The position numbers and the translations under genes were made by a program. The notes beneath the pieces are model-generated. The model was not told where the DNA came from and made no database searches. It was given only the letters and a program-made list of their open reading frames with translations. Shown here in pieces: positions 24,801 to 35,069 of a stretch of DNA of 64,000 nucleotides; position 1 is the first letter of the stretch; each line of letters begins with the position of its first letter. The DNA comes from Batkoa obscura. Its lineage: Eukaryota; Entomophthoromycota; Entomophthoromycetes; Entomophthorales; Batkoaceae. Location: the NCBI GenBank assembly GCA_030770535.1, contig JASVEC010000022.1, positions 62,001 through 126,000 on the forward strand, read 5' to 3'.

Positions 24801-25534
24801 AATACATATTAGGCCAAAAGACTAGTAGTGAGTTCATTTAGACGAAAATAAGAGAGAGAAAAGCATTAAATTTTAGCATAACATTTTTTTGTTCTATTTA
24901 TAAATTATCCTTTTAAAGTAACCCTTATCTAAATATACTATGAGAGGACTTTTGCTTAGAAGGTTTGATGTAACTGTGTGATGAGTTATTATTAACTATT
25001 TTGAGTTGAGATAATAGCTTTAAACATATTTAGTACTAAAATAATGGGTACATAACCTTTGCTTAATCTATAATAATATAAAAAAATGAAAGGTATTGGG
25101 ATGCTAAACTTTATTTTTTAATGATAAAACATACAAATCAAACATTCAATAAAATCAAAAACCTGTTTCAAACTGATGATTTAAAATTTCTTAATTTATT
25201 AGAACTATCTGAGAGTTTCTAAGATATCCCTTCTATAGTGTTGAAATATAGTAATAATTTTAATGTAGGGGGCGGATAGAAAAACAGGTAACGATTAAAA
25301 TGAGTCGTTTTTTGGTAGCTACACGTTAGGATTATATTCTCTGATTGTAAAGGGCAAGAGTTTTTTTAAAATTCAGCATATCGTTGATGCCGGTATTTTT
25401 TTGTGATTGGGATTTTCTTAATAAAGAATATCCTTAATAAAATGACATACACCCATTGTTTATTAATTGGATTATTATCCTAAATTTAGCTTTTAATTTC
25501 GAGTGTTTGCCTTAAAATCCATCTTTAAAATTAA
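21859..25534. other. Gene-poor AT-rich region
   Basis: About 3.7 kb without a supportable gene. A plus-strand stretch at about 23740-23880 stays open and is slightly less AT-rich, possibly a remnant of a coding sequence, but I recognise no family. Confidence 0.45.
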
Positions 25535-25633
25535 TATGGGGATGTATTTTTGTTTAAGAATTTTACTAACAACTTCCACTTAAATAGTGCTTAAAAAGGG
25601 AAAATTGATGAAACCAAAAAAACACTCCCATAT
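25535..25633 (+). repeat. Foldback MITE family A, copy 2
   Basis: Diverged copy starting TATGGGGATGTATTTTTG and ending AAAAAAACACTCCCATA; the central AGCGCT is mutated (AGTGCT). TA on both flanks. Confidence 0.75.
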
Positions 25634-27163
25634 TGAATATTTTTATTAGGATTCCATGGCATAAAATATAATACACAAAAATCAACCTAAAATTAGTTAT
25701 CAAATTGTTTAAAAACAAGCCCATTTTGAATATTAATAATTTTAAATATTTAATTTATATAATAATTACAAGAAAGTTTAATACAAAATTAAAAGACCAA
25801 CTAAATTCAATTAAGTACTTGGCTTACGATGTTATATTCTTGGTTACTAAAGCAATCAAAACTAAGCTAATACAATTTAGCTAAATTATAATTTTAGTAA
25901 TTTTATATCGTTAAACAGCTCCATTTAATGTTTATCACGTTTTTAATAACATTAGTAAAATATGTTAACGTTTCTGTTTAATTAAAGCTATATGAATGTA
26001 AAACATTGACTATATTTTATTTAAAGGTAACTTTATTTTGTAAATTATCATAGAGGTAATAATAAGATTCATTTTGAGATTTTAATCAAATTTCAATTCA
26101 AAGTTGTAATGAATTAGAATAAGACAACACTCCTCTCAAATTAGCTTATCCTTTAATTAAAAAATACTCTGATTACAATGTACTATGATTTATATGCTTA
26201 TTTTTTATCTAACCAGGATATCAACAAAGTACTATTTCAGATGAAATAAGGTGATATGGGCTTTTTTAAGTTGTGTACCTCATTTACTAAATGTTAATCC
26301 TTTGAGCATCGTCAATTTTTGCAAGAATTTGTTACAGCTAGCCCCTTGAAGTATATTTGCTAAAATTCAAATAACCACTAAAACTCAAACAAATTAATTA
26401 ATAAAAGATTAATTTAATTAGCTAATTTCTTTTAGATTTTATTGGTTAAACGTTACTTTTGAGCTGAATGGATGTATCCATCCTGATCGCTTAACAAGTT
26501 AAAAATAAATAGAATAGTTTATGTTAAAAACAAATTAAATTAAAATTTTTTTGAGTTGAGATACTGAGGGTGCAGATAAAAATAGAATAGTTCTTGTTAA
26601 ATTATAAATCAACTAAAAGCTACTTTAAATAGTATTTCTCACTCTTTTTAATTTTCAATACACCGTTATGTAAGCTAAAAACATGCGACAACGATCCAAG
26701 AGTAATTGTACTAATAAAATATAAAACTGCTATTTATTGCCGATTTCATTAGTATTGAAACAAATAAAGTTTTAGTTTAATAAAGAGACTTATTGATTCA
26801 ATGTTCTTTTCTAATTATATTTAATTTGAAATATGAAGGAGATCGTTATAATATTGAGAGCATATACTTGAATGGGTGGCTGTATATCAACAGGTAGGGG
26901 CTATGTAGCTCTATTTTTCCTTTAAACAATATCTTTTGAAACGAGAGGCTTAAAAAGTTAAATAAACTTGTATAGCTTGTAATATATAAAGGTATCTCAA
27001 CGTGTATGTCGAATTCATCAAAAACAAGGTGATATGTCCAATCAAATATTTTCTTCAATGCAATTATCTTTCTGTGGGTTCATATCAAAATATAAAAGCA
27101 CTAAAATTGAATAAGAATAGTATAAATCAACTTGTTTTTTTTCTCATCTTAAATAGAAAAGTA
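25634..27163. other. Intergenic AT-rich region
   Basis: Nothing supportable. The small frames near 26850-27220 are chance frames or run into the adjacent MITE. Confidence 0.5.
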
Positions 27164-27268
27164 TATGAGGGTGTTTTTTTTGGTTTCATTACTTTTTTCA
27201 TTTCTAAAGCGCTATTTGAATAGAAAGATTGTTAGTAAAATTCTTAAACACAAAAATATATCCCCATA
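27164..27268 (-). repeat. Foldback MITE family A, copy 3
   Basis: Reverse orientation: starts TGAGGGTGTTTTTTTTGG, has AAGCGCTATTTGA at the centre, ends TATATCCCCA. TA on both flanks. Confidence 0.78.
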
Positions 27269-27524
27269 TGACCAATGAATGGCATTCATTTCTTTTTATA
27301 GAAATACTGATATTTATCAAAAATGAAAATCTACATAAAAATAGATGCTCTAATACTATGAAAAAAGCATTAGTGTTTAACCTAGTTGAGTTGAATCAAT
27401 GTATTAGTGCTACAGATTAGCCAAATTAATAATGAACAGCTAAAAACCCATAATGTTTTATCAATTCAATTGACATAAAATCATAAAAACTCGAACTAGA
27501 AATTATAATATAAACATGTTTTAT

Positions 27525-27938
27525 TTACAATAATTTTCTGAGTTTTCTAAAGAGTCTCTTATAGATATTAATATTATCTTTCTTTTCAGAATCAATAGAA
27601 CCTTGATATTTAGCACCATTTTGATCAGCAGAAGCGGACAAATTATTAATTTCAGAATATTCATATTTATCACCCTTCTTTTCAACAAGTCCAATAAGTT
27701 CCTCAGTACAAAAAGCAATAAATACTTTATCGTTGTCAATCGATTTGGCTTCTGATGAACAATAATTTTTGTTTTCCTTACATTCTAATTTCACCGAGGC
27801 GTTAGATGCTCCTTGAGCAGTACATTCACAAGTAAGGCTATTGTCTTTAGTGGCTATATTACAATCATATTTAACAGCGGTAATAAGGCTGAATAATACA
27901 GAGAAACATAAGACAAAGAGAGAGAAGTATCTGGACAT
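27525..27938 (-). CDS. Small secreted cysteine-containing protein, unknown
   Basis: 137 aa, intronless, no family recognised. A hydrophobic signal peptide (~1-21, SLFVLCFSVLFSLITA) is followed by a mature part with six cysteines (CNIA, CECT, C at ~53, C at ~60, C at ~77), which could form three disulfides. The C-terminal third has no cysteine and ends in a basic tail (YKRLFRKLRKLL). Small size, secretion and paired cysteines are effector-like traits, but no function can be assigned. A TATA box lies 64-71 bp upstream and supports a real promoter. Confidence 0.75.
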   Translation of the reverse strand: MSRYFSLFVLCFSVLFSLITAVKYDCNIATKDNSLTCECTAQGASNASVKLECKENKNYCSSEAKSIDNDKVFIAFCTEELIGLVEKKGDKYEYSEINNLSASADQNGAKYQGSIDSEKKDNINIYKRLFRKLRKLL

Positions 27939-28001
27939 ATTGTTATATATTTTGATTTAACTACTTAAAGTTTTAATATTAATTGGATTAAAAATTGATT
28001 A

Positions 28002-28009
28002 TTTTTATA
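28002..28009 (-). promoter_or_regulatory. TATA box of the small secreted protein gene
   Basis: TATAAAAA on the minus strand, 64-71 bp upstream of the ATG at 27938. Confidence 0.5.
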
Positions 28010-28356
28010 CTTTATTTTACGGATTATTTATTTTGGTCTATTGCTCAGTGAAATTAATTGTTATTTTACTTTTTCTCCGTGGTTCTTTATATTTTATTAA
28101 TATTGCATGCTTTATTCTCTATTGTGAATTATGATAAAATAGTTTCAAGTTTCATTAATTTATTAACATTTACTATAAAACAGTAACTGTGTTATAAACA
28201 TTAAATGACAACCATAGATTAATAGTAAAATTCAAATGCAAATTGTACACTAATAAAGAGAGTAGACTATTATTGAATAGAACTATGACTATTATTCTAG
28301 TATTAAAAATATAAAAAAATAATAAAAAAGCATTAATTAAACTAGTTTTTTAAGTA

Positions 28357-28460
28357 AATGGGGATGTTTTTTTAGCTTCATCACTTTTTCCATTTTTTAA
28401 GCACTATTTAAGCAGAAAGGTTGTCAGCAAAATTCTTAAACAAAAAAAAATATCCCCAAA
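28357..28460 (-). repeat. Foldback MITE family A, copy 4
   Basis: Reverse orientation, starts TGGGGATGTTTTTTTAGC and ends ATATCCCCA. Flanked by AA on both sides instead of TA. Confidence 0.78.
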
Positions 28461-28813
28461 TTATCATGTTTTTTTAAATGCTAAGTTGCCAAGGATTTTT
28501 CTGAATTAGAACTTAAAAATGAACAAATAGTATAAAAAAAGATTTAATATAATAATTAACAGGCATTTTTATTAGATTCCAGCTCATTTGGGCCAATTTT
28601 GAGAGCACCAAAACTAGATCAAATATTTGTCGTTTTGACTCTAGTTTTTTACAGTATAATAACTAATACCTTTAGTGTACATAGAAATTAATTCATAGTA
28701 TAATTGGGATTTTTGTTTTTGCATTAGCAAAAAATGTCTTATTAATGCTAAAAAAGAATCAATCGACCCAAATGGATTAATTTTTTGAACTTATATAAAA
28801 AACTTAATTAGTA

Positions 28814-28915
28814 TTTGGGGGTGTTTTTTTTGGCTTCATTACTTTTTCTATCTTAGCGCTATTTGAGTGGAAAAATTGTTAGTAAAATTCTTAAATATAA
28901 AAATACATCCCCATT
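28814..28915 (-). repeat. Foldback MITE family A, copy 5
   Basis: Reverse orientation, starts TGGGGGTGTTTTTTTTGG and ends ATACATCCCCA. Flanked by TT on both sides. Confidence 0.78.
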
Positions 28916-28989
28916 TATTTTATTAAAATTTCATATAATTGTAATTTTTTCTCAAATACTATTTTAGTATTACTTTTATTTCCTTTACA

Positions 28990-29092
28990 TATGGGGATGT
29001 ATTTTTGTGTTTAAGAATTTCACTAACAATTTTCCACTCAAATAGCGCTTAAAAGATGGAAAAAGTAATAAAGCCAAAAAAAACATCCTCAT
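28990..29092 (+). repeat. Foldback MITE family A, copy 6
   Basis: Forward orientation, only ~75 bp from copy 5 and opposite to it, so the two could pair as a large hairpin. Ends AAACATCCTCA. Flanks are TA and TT. Confidence 0.78.
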
Positions 29093-30117
29093 TGTGAAAG
29101 TTGATACTTAGTGGTCGAAGTTAAAAGCTACTCTTGCTTAATTAACTTGCCTTGAGTCGAAGGGTCTTAGTTTATGTAACTAGGATAGACTTAACTTAAT
29201 AGAAATAGTATGTAATAAGCTACAAATTATGTAAACAAATACAATGGAAGATATTACCGTAAAATCTATATAAGATGTTGTCAGAAAGACTTAGTGACCT
29301 TATTAATGATACGTTATCAGGGAGTAATCCAATTAAAAAAGCCTCGAGTTATCATATTGAAGAATCTCTTTTATACTTCAATAAGTATGGATATTAAAAG
29401 GAGATAATATTGTTTGCAATATGAAGTTAGAAATTCTCGCAGCAAATCAAAATAAGGGACTCTGGTTTGATTGTGTTTGAACTTGAAAATACAACAACTT
29501 AAGTGATTGTTGTGTTATAATCAATCTGAGAGCTAAATAAAGCAATATTTCACACTCATATATAAAATGTTATTTGATTAAATGTACTATTATAGTATTT
29601 GGTGGTTAGAAAAAAGGTTATAAGAGTCTTTTAATTAACTATTTATAATAAATTCAGAAATCTTGATTTTAATAGCTAAAATAGGTTTATGAATAAAAAA
29701 ATAACATGTAATAATCAAGCAGGTTATATGAAATAGGAAAAAAATAACTTGTACAATCAACAAATTATATAAAAAAACTAATAGAAAAATAAGTTTATTA
29801 AATCAAGCATGATAAAACTTAAAAAAAAGCTATTATAAAAAGTTTTTTTAATACTTTATATTAAAATACTATGGATAAAAAACATGATAACAATTATAAT
29901 TTTATATTACAACTATTAAGTATAAATACCAAAATCAAGAGTTAAAAATATTTATAATAAATTAATTATAAAAAAGTTTAGAAATCCATTTAATTTTAAT
30001 TATTAAAATTATATAAATTTTGATTAAATTTATATAATAAATTATAACTAAAATAAATGATTGTTACATTATAATTAATTTTTAAACTGATAAAATAATT
30101 TTTTTTTTATAATTTAA
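29093..30117. other. Intergenic AT-rich region
   Basis: About 1 kb between MITE copies 6 and 7. Extremely AT-rich from about 29640 on; no feature recognised. Confidence 0.5.
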
Positions 30118-30220
30118 TATGGGGATGTATTTTTGTGTTTGAATTTTACTAACAATTTTTCCACTCAAATAGCGCTTAAAAGATGGAAAAAGTGATGAAG
30201 CTAAAAGAAACATCCCTATA
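30118..30220 (+). repeat. Foldback MITE family A, copy 7
   Basis: Forward orientation, starts TATGGGGATGTATTTTTGTG, centre AATAGCGCTTAA, ends AACATCCCTA. TA flanks; lies just past the 3' end of the LYC1-like gene. Confidence 0.78.
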
Positions 30221-30391
30221 TACTATCATTTATCAAATGAAATTATTTATTATCTATCGAATGGAATTATATTGTAGTAACTAATTCTTAGTACTATTAT
30301 TTTTATTATTTTTATAAAACTATTTAACAAAATGAAATAATCCAAACAATAATATTCAATCCATTTATTTATTTATTATTGTTAAAAATAA

Positions 30392-31384
30392 TTAACAATA
30401 AATGTATTTATATAGCTCATAACATATAGGAAGGTTAGAATGATTGAATCTAACATGAGGAAGTGTATACTTCCTAATAACTTCAACACCTAACTTTCTA
30501 AGCTCATCATTTAATAAAGAGATATTAAAATTCCAAATAATTAAACTTAATTTGAGCTCATTAGCTAAATTTAAAGCAGCCTGAATCAATGGATTAGCGT
30601 ATTGATTAATATTATATCTTATTACATTTAATTGATTTAATTTAAAATCATAATCAAATATTACAAATTCATTTAAATATTCAATAGCATAAATCTTAGG
30701 TAAATCAGTATTATGATATTGATTATAAAAATTAGATCGTAGCCAATGCCATTTATAGGTAATAAAATTAGGTTCCACTATAAATACACCTTCTTTTAAT
30801 AACTTCTTATCATTAATTTGTTGAATTCTTTCTTTACTTAATTGACAATCTATAGCAGCTAATTGTTCTACTTGGTTTTGATTAAGATATTTTAAATTCT
30901 TATCTTGAATTTTAGTAACTGAAGTATTATCAAATTGAATATGAAAAGGCGACTGTAATTGAAAATTCATTCTTTCATAATAATTATCAACATCCGAAAA
31001 TAACATCATTAAATTGTTCTCTTTTCGATTCATTTCACTTAATACTTTATTAATCATGACTTCCGCATATCCTTTCTTTCTTTCATTTTCAATAGTAAAT
31101 ACAGAAGCTAGACAATTTAATTGAAATTCTTTATATCCATTTAAATCTTTATAATACACTTGACGAGAGATGATTTCACATTGAGAAACTACCTTTTCTT
31201 GTTCGTTTAATAATAAATAACTCTTAATATTATTTTTAATAAAGGGTTCATTTCGTGATAATATTTCTCGTTCAATAAATTGCTCCATTGTATAATCTTC
31301 GCTACCCCATTGTTGATAAACTGTTTTAAATGTTTGTAATATGTCTTCAAATGAAGTGGCTACTTTCAATTGTAAACTAGTCAT
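30392..31384 (-). CDS. LYC1-like GNAT N-acetyltransferase, paralog 1
   Basis: 330 aa, intronless. Resembles fungal LYC1, named for a lysine N6-acetyltransferase of Yarrowia. The N-terminal GNAT fold (~1-160) includes NCLASVFTIENERKKGYAEV, where ERKKGYA sits at the acetyl-CoA pyrophosphate loop (consensus R/Q-x2-G-x-G/A), and LFSDVDNYYERMNFQ, the family's conserved SD-x3-YER-x-F block. A WHWLRS motif at mid-protein matches the other two copies in this window. It lacks the C-terminal PHW...W tail that paralogs 2 and 3 have, so it is the most divergent. The substrate may be lysine or another amine. TATA lies close upstream. Downstream neighbour on the same strand: an arylamine N-acetyltransferase at 31.8-32.8 kb lies upstream, so two different acetyl-CoA transferases sit side by side. 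Confidence 0.85.
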   Translation of the reverse strand: MTSLQLKVATSFEDILQTFKTVYQQWGSEDYTMEQFIEREILSRNEPFIKNNIKSYLLLNEQEKVVSQCEIISRQVYYKDLNGYKEFQLNCLASVFTIENERKKGYAEVMINKVLSEMNRKENNLMMLFSDVDNYYERMNFQLQSPFHIQFDNTSVTKIQDKNLKYLNQNQVEQLAAIDCQLSKERIQQINDKKLLKEGVFIVEPNFITYKWHWLRSNFYNQYHNTDLPKIYAIEYLNEFVIFDYDFKLNQLNVIRYNINQYANPLIQAALNLANELKLSLIIWNFNISLLNDELRKLGVEVIRKYTLPHVRFNHSNLPICYELYKYIYC

Positions 31385-31419
31385 TTTAGTTATTAAATTA
31401 AAGCTTGATATGAGGTTAT

Positions 31420-31429
31420 TTTTATACTT
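31420..31429 (-). promoter_or_regulatory. TATA box of LYC1-like gene 1
   Basis: TATAAAAATA on the minus strand, 36-45 bp upstream of the ATG at 31384. Confidence 0.55.
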
Positions 31430-31843
31430 TTTTTATTTGTTTTTATCTAATATATTAAATATTTAATGTAACTGCGTAAAAATAAGAATAAATAGTGTGG
31501 TCTCATGTGTATGTTATTTATGAATATAGAATTTTCTTGAAATTTTTAAGTTTAATTTTTTATTTTTTTTAAAAGTTTTTAATCAAATGTATGTTTCTAC
31601 TTATTTCTATTATTTATTATGTTACTTAAATAAAATATCTTATTGATATTATATAAGTATTATCTGTTTATTTACTACTTCAAAAAATTATAATTTTAAT
31701 CTATAAACCTTTCCAATATAAAGAAACGTGATCAATTATTATCAGAATATTCAAATATCGCTTAAATTTAAATCCTATTCCTAATGTATACTAACTTGAT
31801 TTAAAAAGTGAATAAACTTCAAAAATATGTATAAAAAATTACA

Positions 31844-32809
31844 TTATTTATTAAAGGTAACAAAATCATGATGAAGATATTCATTGCAGTCATTTAAATT
31901 GATATCGAAATACTTTCTAATATTTCTCCTTCTACCCTGCTCATCCTTTAAATGAATTCGTTCCACCTCGCCATCATTCATATTAACAATTTTAAGTTGA
32001 TTATCAAATATCTTATATAATTTATTTGCTTTTTGAATTCTTAATTCAATATGATTAATAAATGGTTTCGAATTATCTAATACAGTAAATATATTTAAAT
32101 GTTTAATATCTTCATAAAAGTAAGGTTCTAATGTAAAGAAATATAGTGGAGTAATAACATCATTATAGTAATATTGAGCCATATAAACTTTCTTAAATAA
32201 ATTATTATTTCCATATTTTGGCGGATATCTAAAAACTACTTGTAATTTTTGATTATACTCTAATTCCACCATTTTACATTTTTCGTCCTCTGTTTCCTCT
32301 TCATTAATAGGTACAGGTAAAAATTGACCAAAACCATCCCAACCAATATCAGCTAAATATTTAACTCCGTCGATTTGAACTAAATTAGCTGAATGTCTCA
32401 TACCACTCATCATCACTTTATTTTCCTTTTTTAATACATTAACATCTACTGAACGACAAGCCACAATGAAATTTAAATATCCAAAATAATTCAATACTTT
32501 ATGAAACAAAATAGCATGTTCAAAACAATATCCATCTTTGCCATTCACAATCATTTTATTAAATACATCTTGCGGATGAATGCTTACTCCTTTTGTAGTA
32601 GTTTTATTATTAATATAAGTCGATTCATGTTGTCCTTCTACTTGATTATTATAATAAAAAAAACTTAAATTACCGTAGGGTAAATGACTTAAATGATGTT
32701 TCATTAATAGAGTTAAGGTTTCTAATTTGGGTTCTGGTAAGCTACCTTCAACATAAGGAAACTCAATTTTATTAAGGTATTGGATTATTTGTTGTTTATT
32801 AAATTCCAT
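31844..32809 (-). CDS. Arylamine N-acetyltransferase (NAT)
   Basis: Cytosolic enzyme that moves acetyl from acetyl-CoA to aromatic amines or hydrazines; in fungi some NATs detoxify plant or microbial amines. 321 aa, intronless, normal family length. The catalytic triad is visible: C95 in KDGYCFEH, H139 in MRHSANLV and D154 in YLADIGWDGFG. The usual RGGxC before the active cysteine reads KDGYC here, so the first two positions differ. N-terminal HLPYGNLSFFY matches the LPFEN-type helix. Neighbour on the same strand: the LYC1-like gene 460 bp downstream. TATA ~55 bp upstream. Confident on family; substrate unknown. Confidence 0.92.
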   Translation of the reverse strand: MEFNKQQIIQYLNKIEFPYVEGSLPEPKLETLTLLMKHHLSHLPYGNLSFFYYNNQVEGQHESTYINNKTTTKGVSIHPQDVFNKMIVNGKDGYCFEHAILFHKVLNYFGYLNFIVACRSVDVNVLKKENKVMMSGMRHSANLVQIDGVKYLADIGWDGFGQFLPVPINEEETEDEKCKMVELEYNQKLQVVFRYPPKYGNNNLFKKVYMAQYYYNDVITPLYFFTLEPYFYEDIKHLNIFTVLDNSKPFINHIELRIQKANKLYKIFDNQLKIVNMNDGEVERIHLKDEQGRRRNIRKYFDINLNDCNEYLHHDFVTFNK

Positions 32810-32860
32810 TTTTTATTTTTTATTTACAAAAAAAGATAAAGTTGAATAGAATAGGTGAAG

Positions 32861-32870
32861 AATATTTATA
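32861..32870 (-). promoter_or_regulatory. TATA box of the NAT gene
   Basis: TATAAATATT on the minus strand, 52-61 bp upstream of the ATG. Confidence 0.5.
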
Positions 32871-33130
32871 ATTTATCCTGCAGTTTTTTTGATTAAATTT
32901 CATTGGCTACATTATTAATTGCTAATTTCTGGTCACTATCTGATTTTTTATAGCTTATTAAGTCTTAAAATTTTGAAATACTCACAACTAAAGAAATATC
33001 GTCCGTTTGCTCATTATTTTGTTATGAAATAGATATTAAAGTTATGATATATGATCATTAATCTGACAAAAATTATATAGTTTTACTAGTAACGAGATAA
33101 TTTTAAGCGTTATTTTAATTATCATCCTAT

Positions 33131-33316
33131 AAGGTGATTTTTAAACTAATCTCCTTTTTTGAACAAAGCCACAAGAGTAAGCGTATAGAATTGGTACAAG
33201 ACATCTTATTTACATACAATATCTTGTTTTTACACATCAAAAAAACATTTTCTATTGTAGCCAGTAACCCTTTTTTTGCTCAATATAGAGATTACTTTAG
33301 AAATAACTTATAAGAA
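33131..33316. repeat. TIR element family B, copy 1
   Basis: About 180 bp with imperfect inverted ends of ~35 bp. The left end GATTTTTAAACTAATCTCC matches the reverse complement of the right end (GTTATTTCTAAAGTAATCTC), and TTGAACAAA/TTGAGCAAA follow inside. A TATAAG lies at each outer edge and may be a target-site duplication. A related copy is at 45659-45847. Confidence 0.6.
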
Positions 33317-34100
33317 ATCCTTGAGTGCTAAATTAATTTAAAAAAATAAGTCCAATTCGACCCGATTTTTTGGTTAACTGAATCGAATTGGACGTTATAC
33401 TCGTAATTGATATACATAGGACTAAGATAGCAAAGTTGGGGTTGTTCAAAAGAAGTTCTTAGCAATTCCAACATCAACAATGCATAGAAACTTGTAAATC
33501 TATAGAAATCAAGCTATTCAATCAATAATTCAGGTGGTAGAAATTTTATGAAGTATTTTATAAGTAAAAATATTGAAGAGTATATAAAGTAATGTGATAA
33601 GCTATACTTTGAGTTCTTTATGACTTACTTTTGAGGGAGTAGTGTAAAGCTTTACACGTGTTGTTTAACATAATACAATTATTGAAGCTCTGGTAAGAAT
33701 TTAAAGCATTTTTATCGGAATTTTACTTAATATAAATCATTTACAATAATTGATTATATAGAATTCATAATAAAACTCAAACACAGTGAATTAAATGTCA
33801 AATTAATAAATAATGAGACTCGAAGTATTAATCGAATAACGGAATATCTCTTAGTTAATTAAAAGTAATCTTTTTTTATAACTTCAATTTTATAATCAAT
33901 GAATCTCATCAACTCAATAAACCTTTTAAATTTACCTAATATAGTAAAAAAGCTATTTCGACTAATTTTTTTTACTAACTTGACTTTAAAATATTGCACA
34001 TGGGAAACAACTCTTCTTTAACAATAAAACACTAAATAATAAAATAGGATGATGATCTGTTAATAATCACTTGAATACAACCCCTTAATTTCATAAAAAC
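33317..34100. other. Intergenic, RNase promoter side
   Basis: AT-rich spacer; no gene. A short inverted pair (TCCAATTCGACCC ... ATCGAATTGGACG) lies at about 33351-33392, a ~40 bp hairpin of unknown role. Confidence 0.5.
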
Positions 34101-34109
34101 TATATAAAT
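34101..34109 (+). promoter_or_regulatory. TATA box of RNase T2 gene 1
   Basis: TATATAAAT 40-48 bp upstream of the ATG at 34149. Confidence 0.6.
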
Positions 34110-34148
34110 GATGCAAGATTCTTAATAATATATATATACCCATTTAAA

Positions 34149-34880
34149 ATGAAATTTAACACAGGAATCTTATTATTAACTTCAGTACTTAGCGTTTTTG
34201 GTCAATTGAACTCAGGTCTTACTTGCTCGAATGATATCCGTTCATGCTCGGCAAGCGCCACTGATAAATGCTGTAGCCCATATCTAGGTTTGTTAGTCTT
34301 ATCATTACAATGGATACCGAATTTGGGCCCTAATAATGCTTTTACATTACATGGATTATGGCCTAATAATTGTGATGGAAGCTATAGTCCGACGGATGGA
34401 TGCGATGCTTCACGACAATATACTGATCTTGATGCCATAGTAGCTACAGATCCTACCTTACAAGAACAAATGAACATATATTGGTCATCATATAATGGTG
34501 ACAATTCAACTTTCTGGCAACATGAATGGGGTAAGCATGGTACCTGTTATAGTGTATTTTCACCAGATTGTTACTCAGCCTTTGAAAGAGGTCAAGATGT
34601 CAGAGATTATTTTAATACTGCTTTGGCTTTAAGACAGAAAATTGATTTATATGCTACACTTAATAATGCTGGTATAATTCCTGGACGCTCTTATTCAAGA
34701 AATGACTTTATCGCTGCTTTTAATCGACTTGGGGCTCAAGTTCAGCTCGTTTGTAAAAGCGGTGCCATTAATGAGGTTAGAGTCTATTTTTATGTTAATG
34801 GTAAGGATAACTTTCAAATTACTAATGCTCCTTCTACTGGCTCTTGTCCTAAAACAATTAATTATCCTATTAAAGATTAA
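34149..34880 (+). CDS. Secreted RNase T2, copy 1
   Basis: Extracellular or vacuolar endoribonuclease of the T2 family, cutting single-stranded RNA through a 2',3'-cyclic intermediate. 243 aa, intronless. Signal peptide ~1-19. Active-site segment CAS I is FTLHGLWPNNCDG with H68, and CAS II is FWQHEWGKHGTC with H125, E126 and H130; all catalytic residues are present. About ten cysteines are placed as in fungal T2 enzymes (CCSP, C75, C85, C133). It is closely related over its full length to the minus-strand copy at 39688-40422; an intact subtilisin lies between the two. Likely roles are nutrient scavenging or host attack. Confidence 0.94.
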   Translation: MKFNTGILLLTSVLSVFGQLNSGLTCSNDIRSCSASATDKCCSPYLGLLVLSLQWIPNLGPNNAFTLHGLWPNNCDGSYSPTDGCDASRQYTDLDAIVATDPTLQEQMNIYWSSYNGDNSTFWQHEWGKHGTCYSVFSPDCYSAFERGQDVRDYFNTALALRQKIDLYATLNNAGIIPGRSYSRNDFIAAFNRLGAQVQLVCKSGAINEVRVYFYVNGKDNFQITNAPSTGSCPKTINYPIKD

Positions 34881-34968
34881 TATTTGTTGAAAAAATTTGA
34901 TCGAAAGTAACTGAATATTCAATAATATTCATAATAAAACTCGTTTACATTAAAAGAATTAAAGAATA

Positions 34969-35069
34969 TATGGGGATGTATTTTTTTGTTTAAGAATTTT
35001 ACTAACAATTATTCCACTAATAGCGCTTGAAAAATGGAAAAAGTGATGAAATCAAAAAACACTCTCATA
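34969..35069 (+). repeat. Foldback MITE family A, copy 8
   Basis: Forward orientation, starts TATGGGGATGTATTTTTTTG, ends AAAAAACACTCTCA, TA flanks. Lies ~90 bp past the RNase stop. Confidence 0.75.

Noticed and set aside
27002-27223. Plus-strand 73-codon ORF
   Set aside because: Its last third is MITE copy 3.
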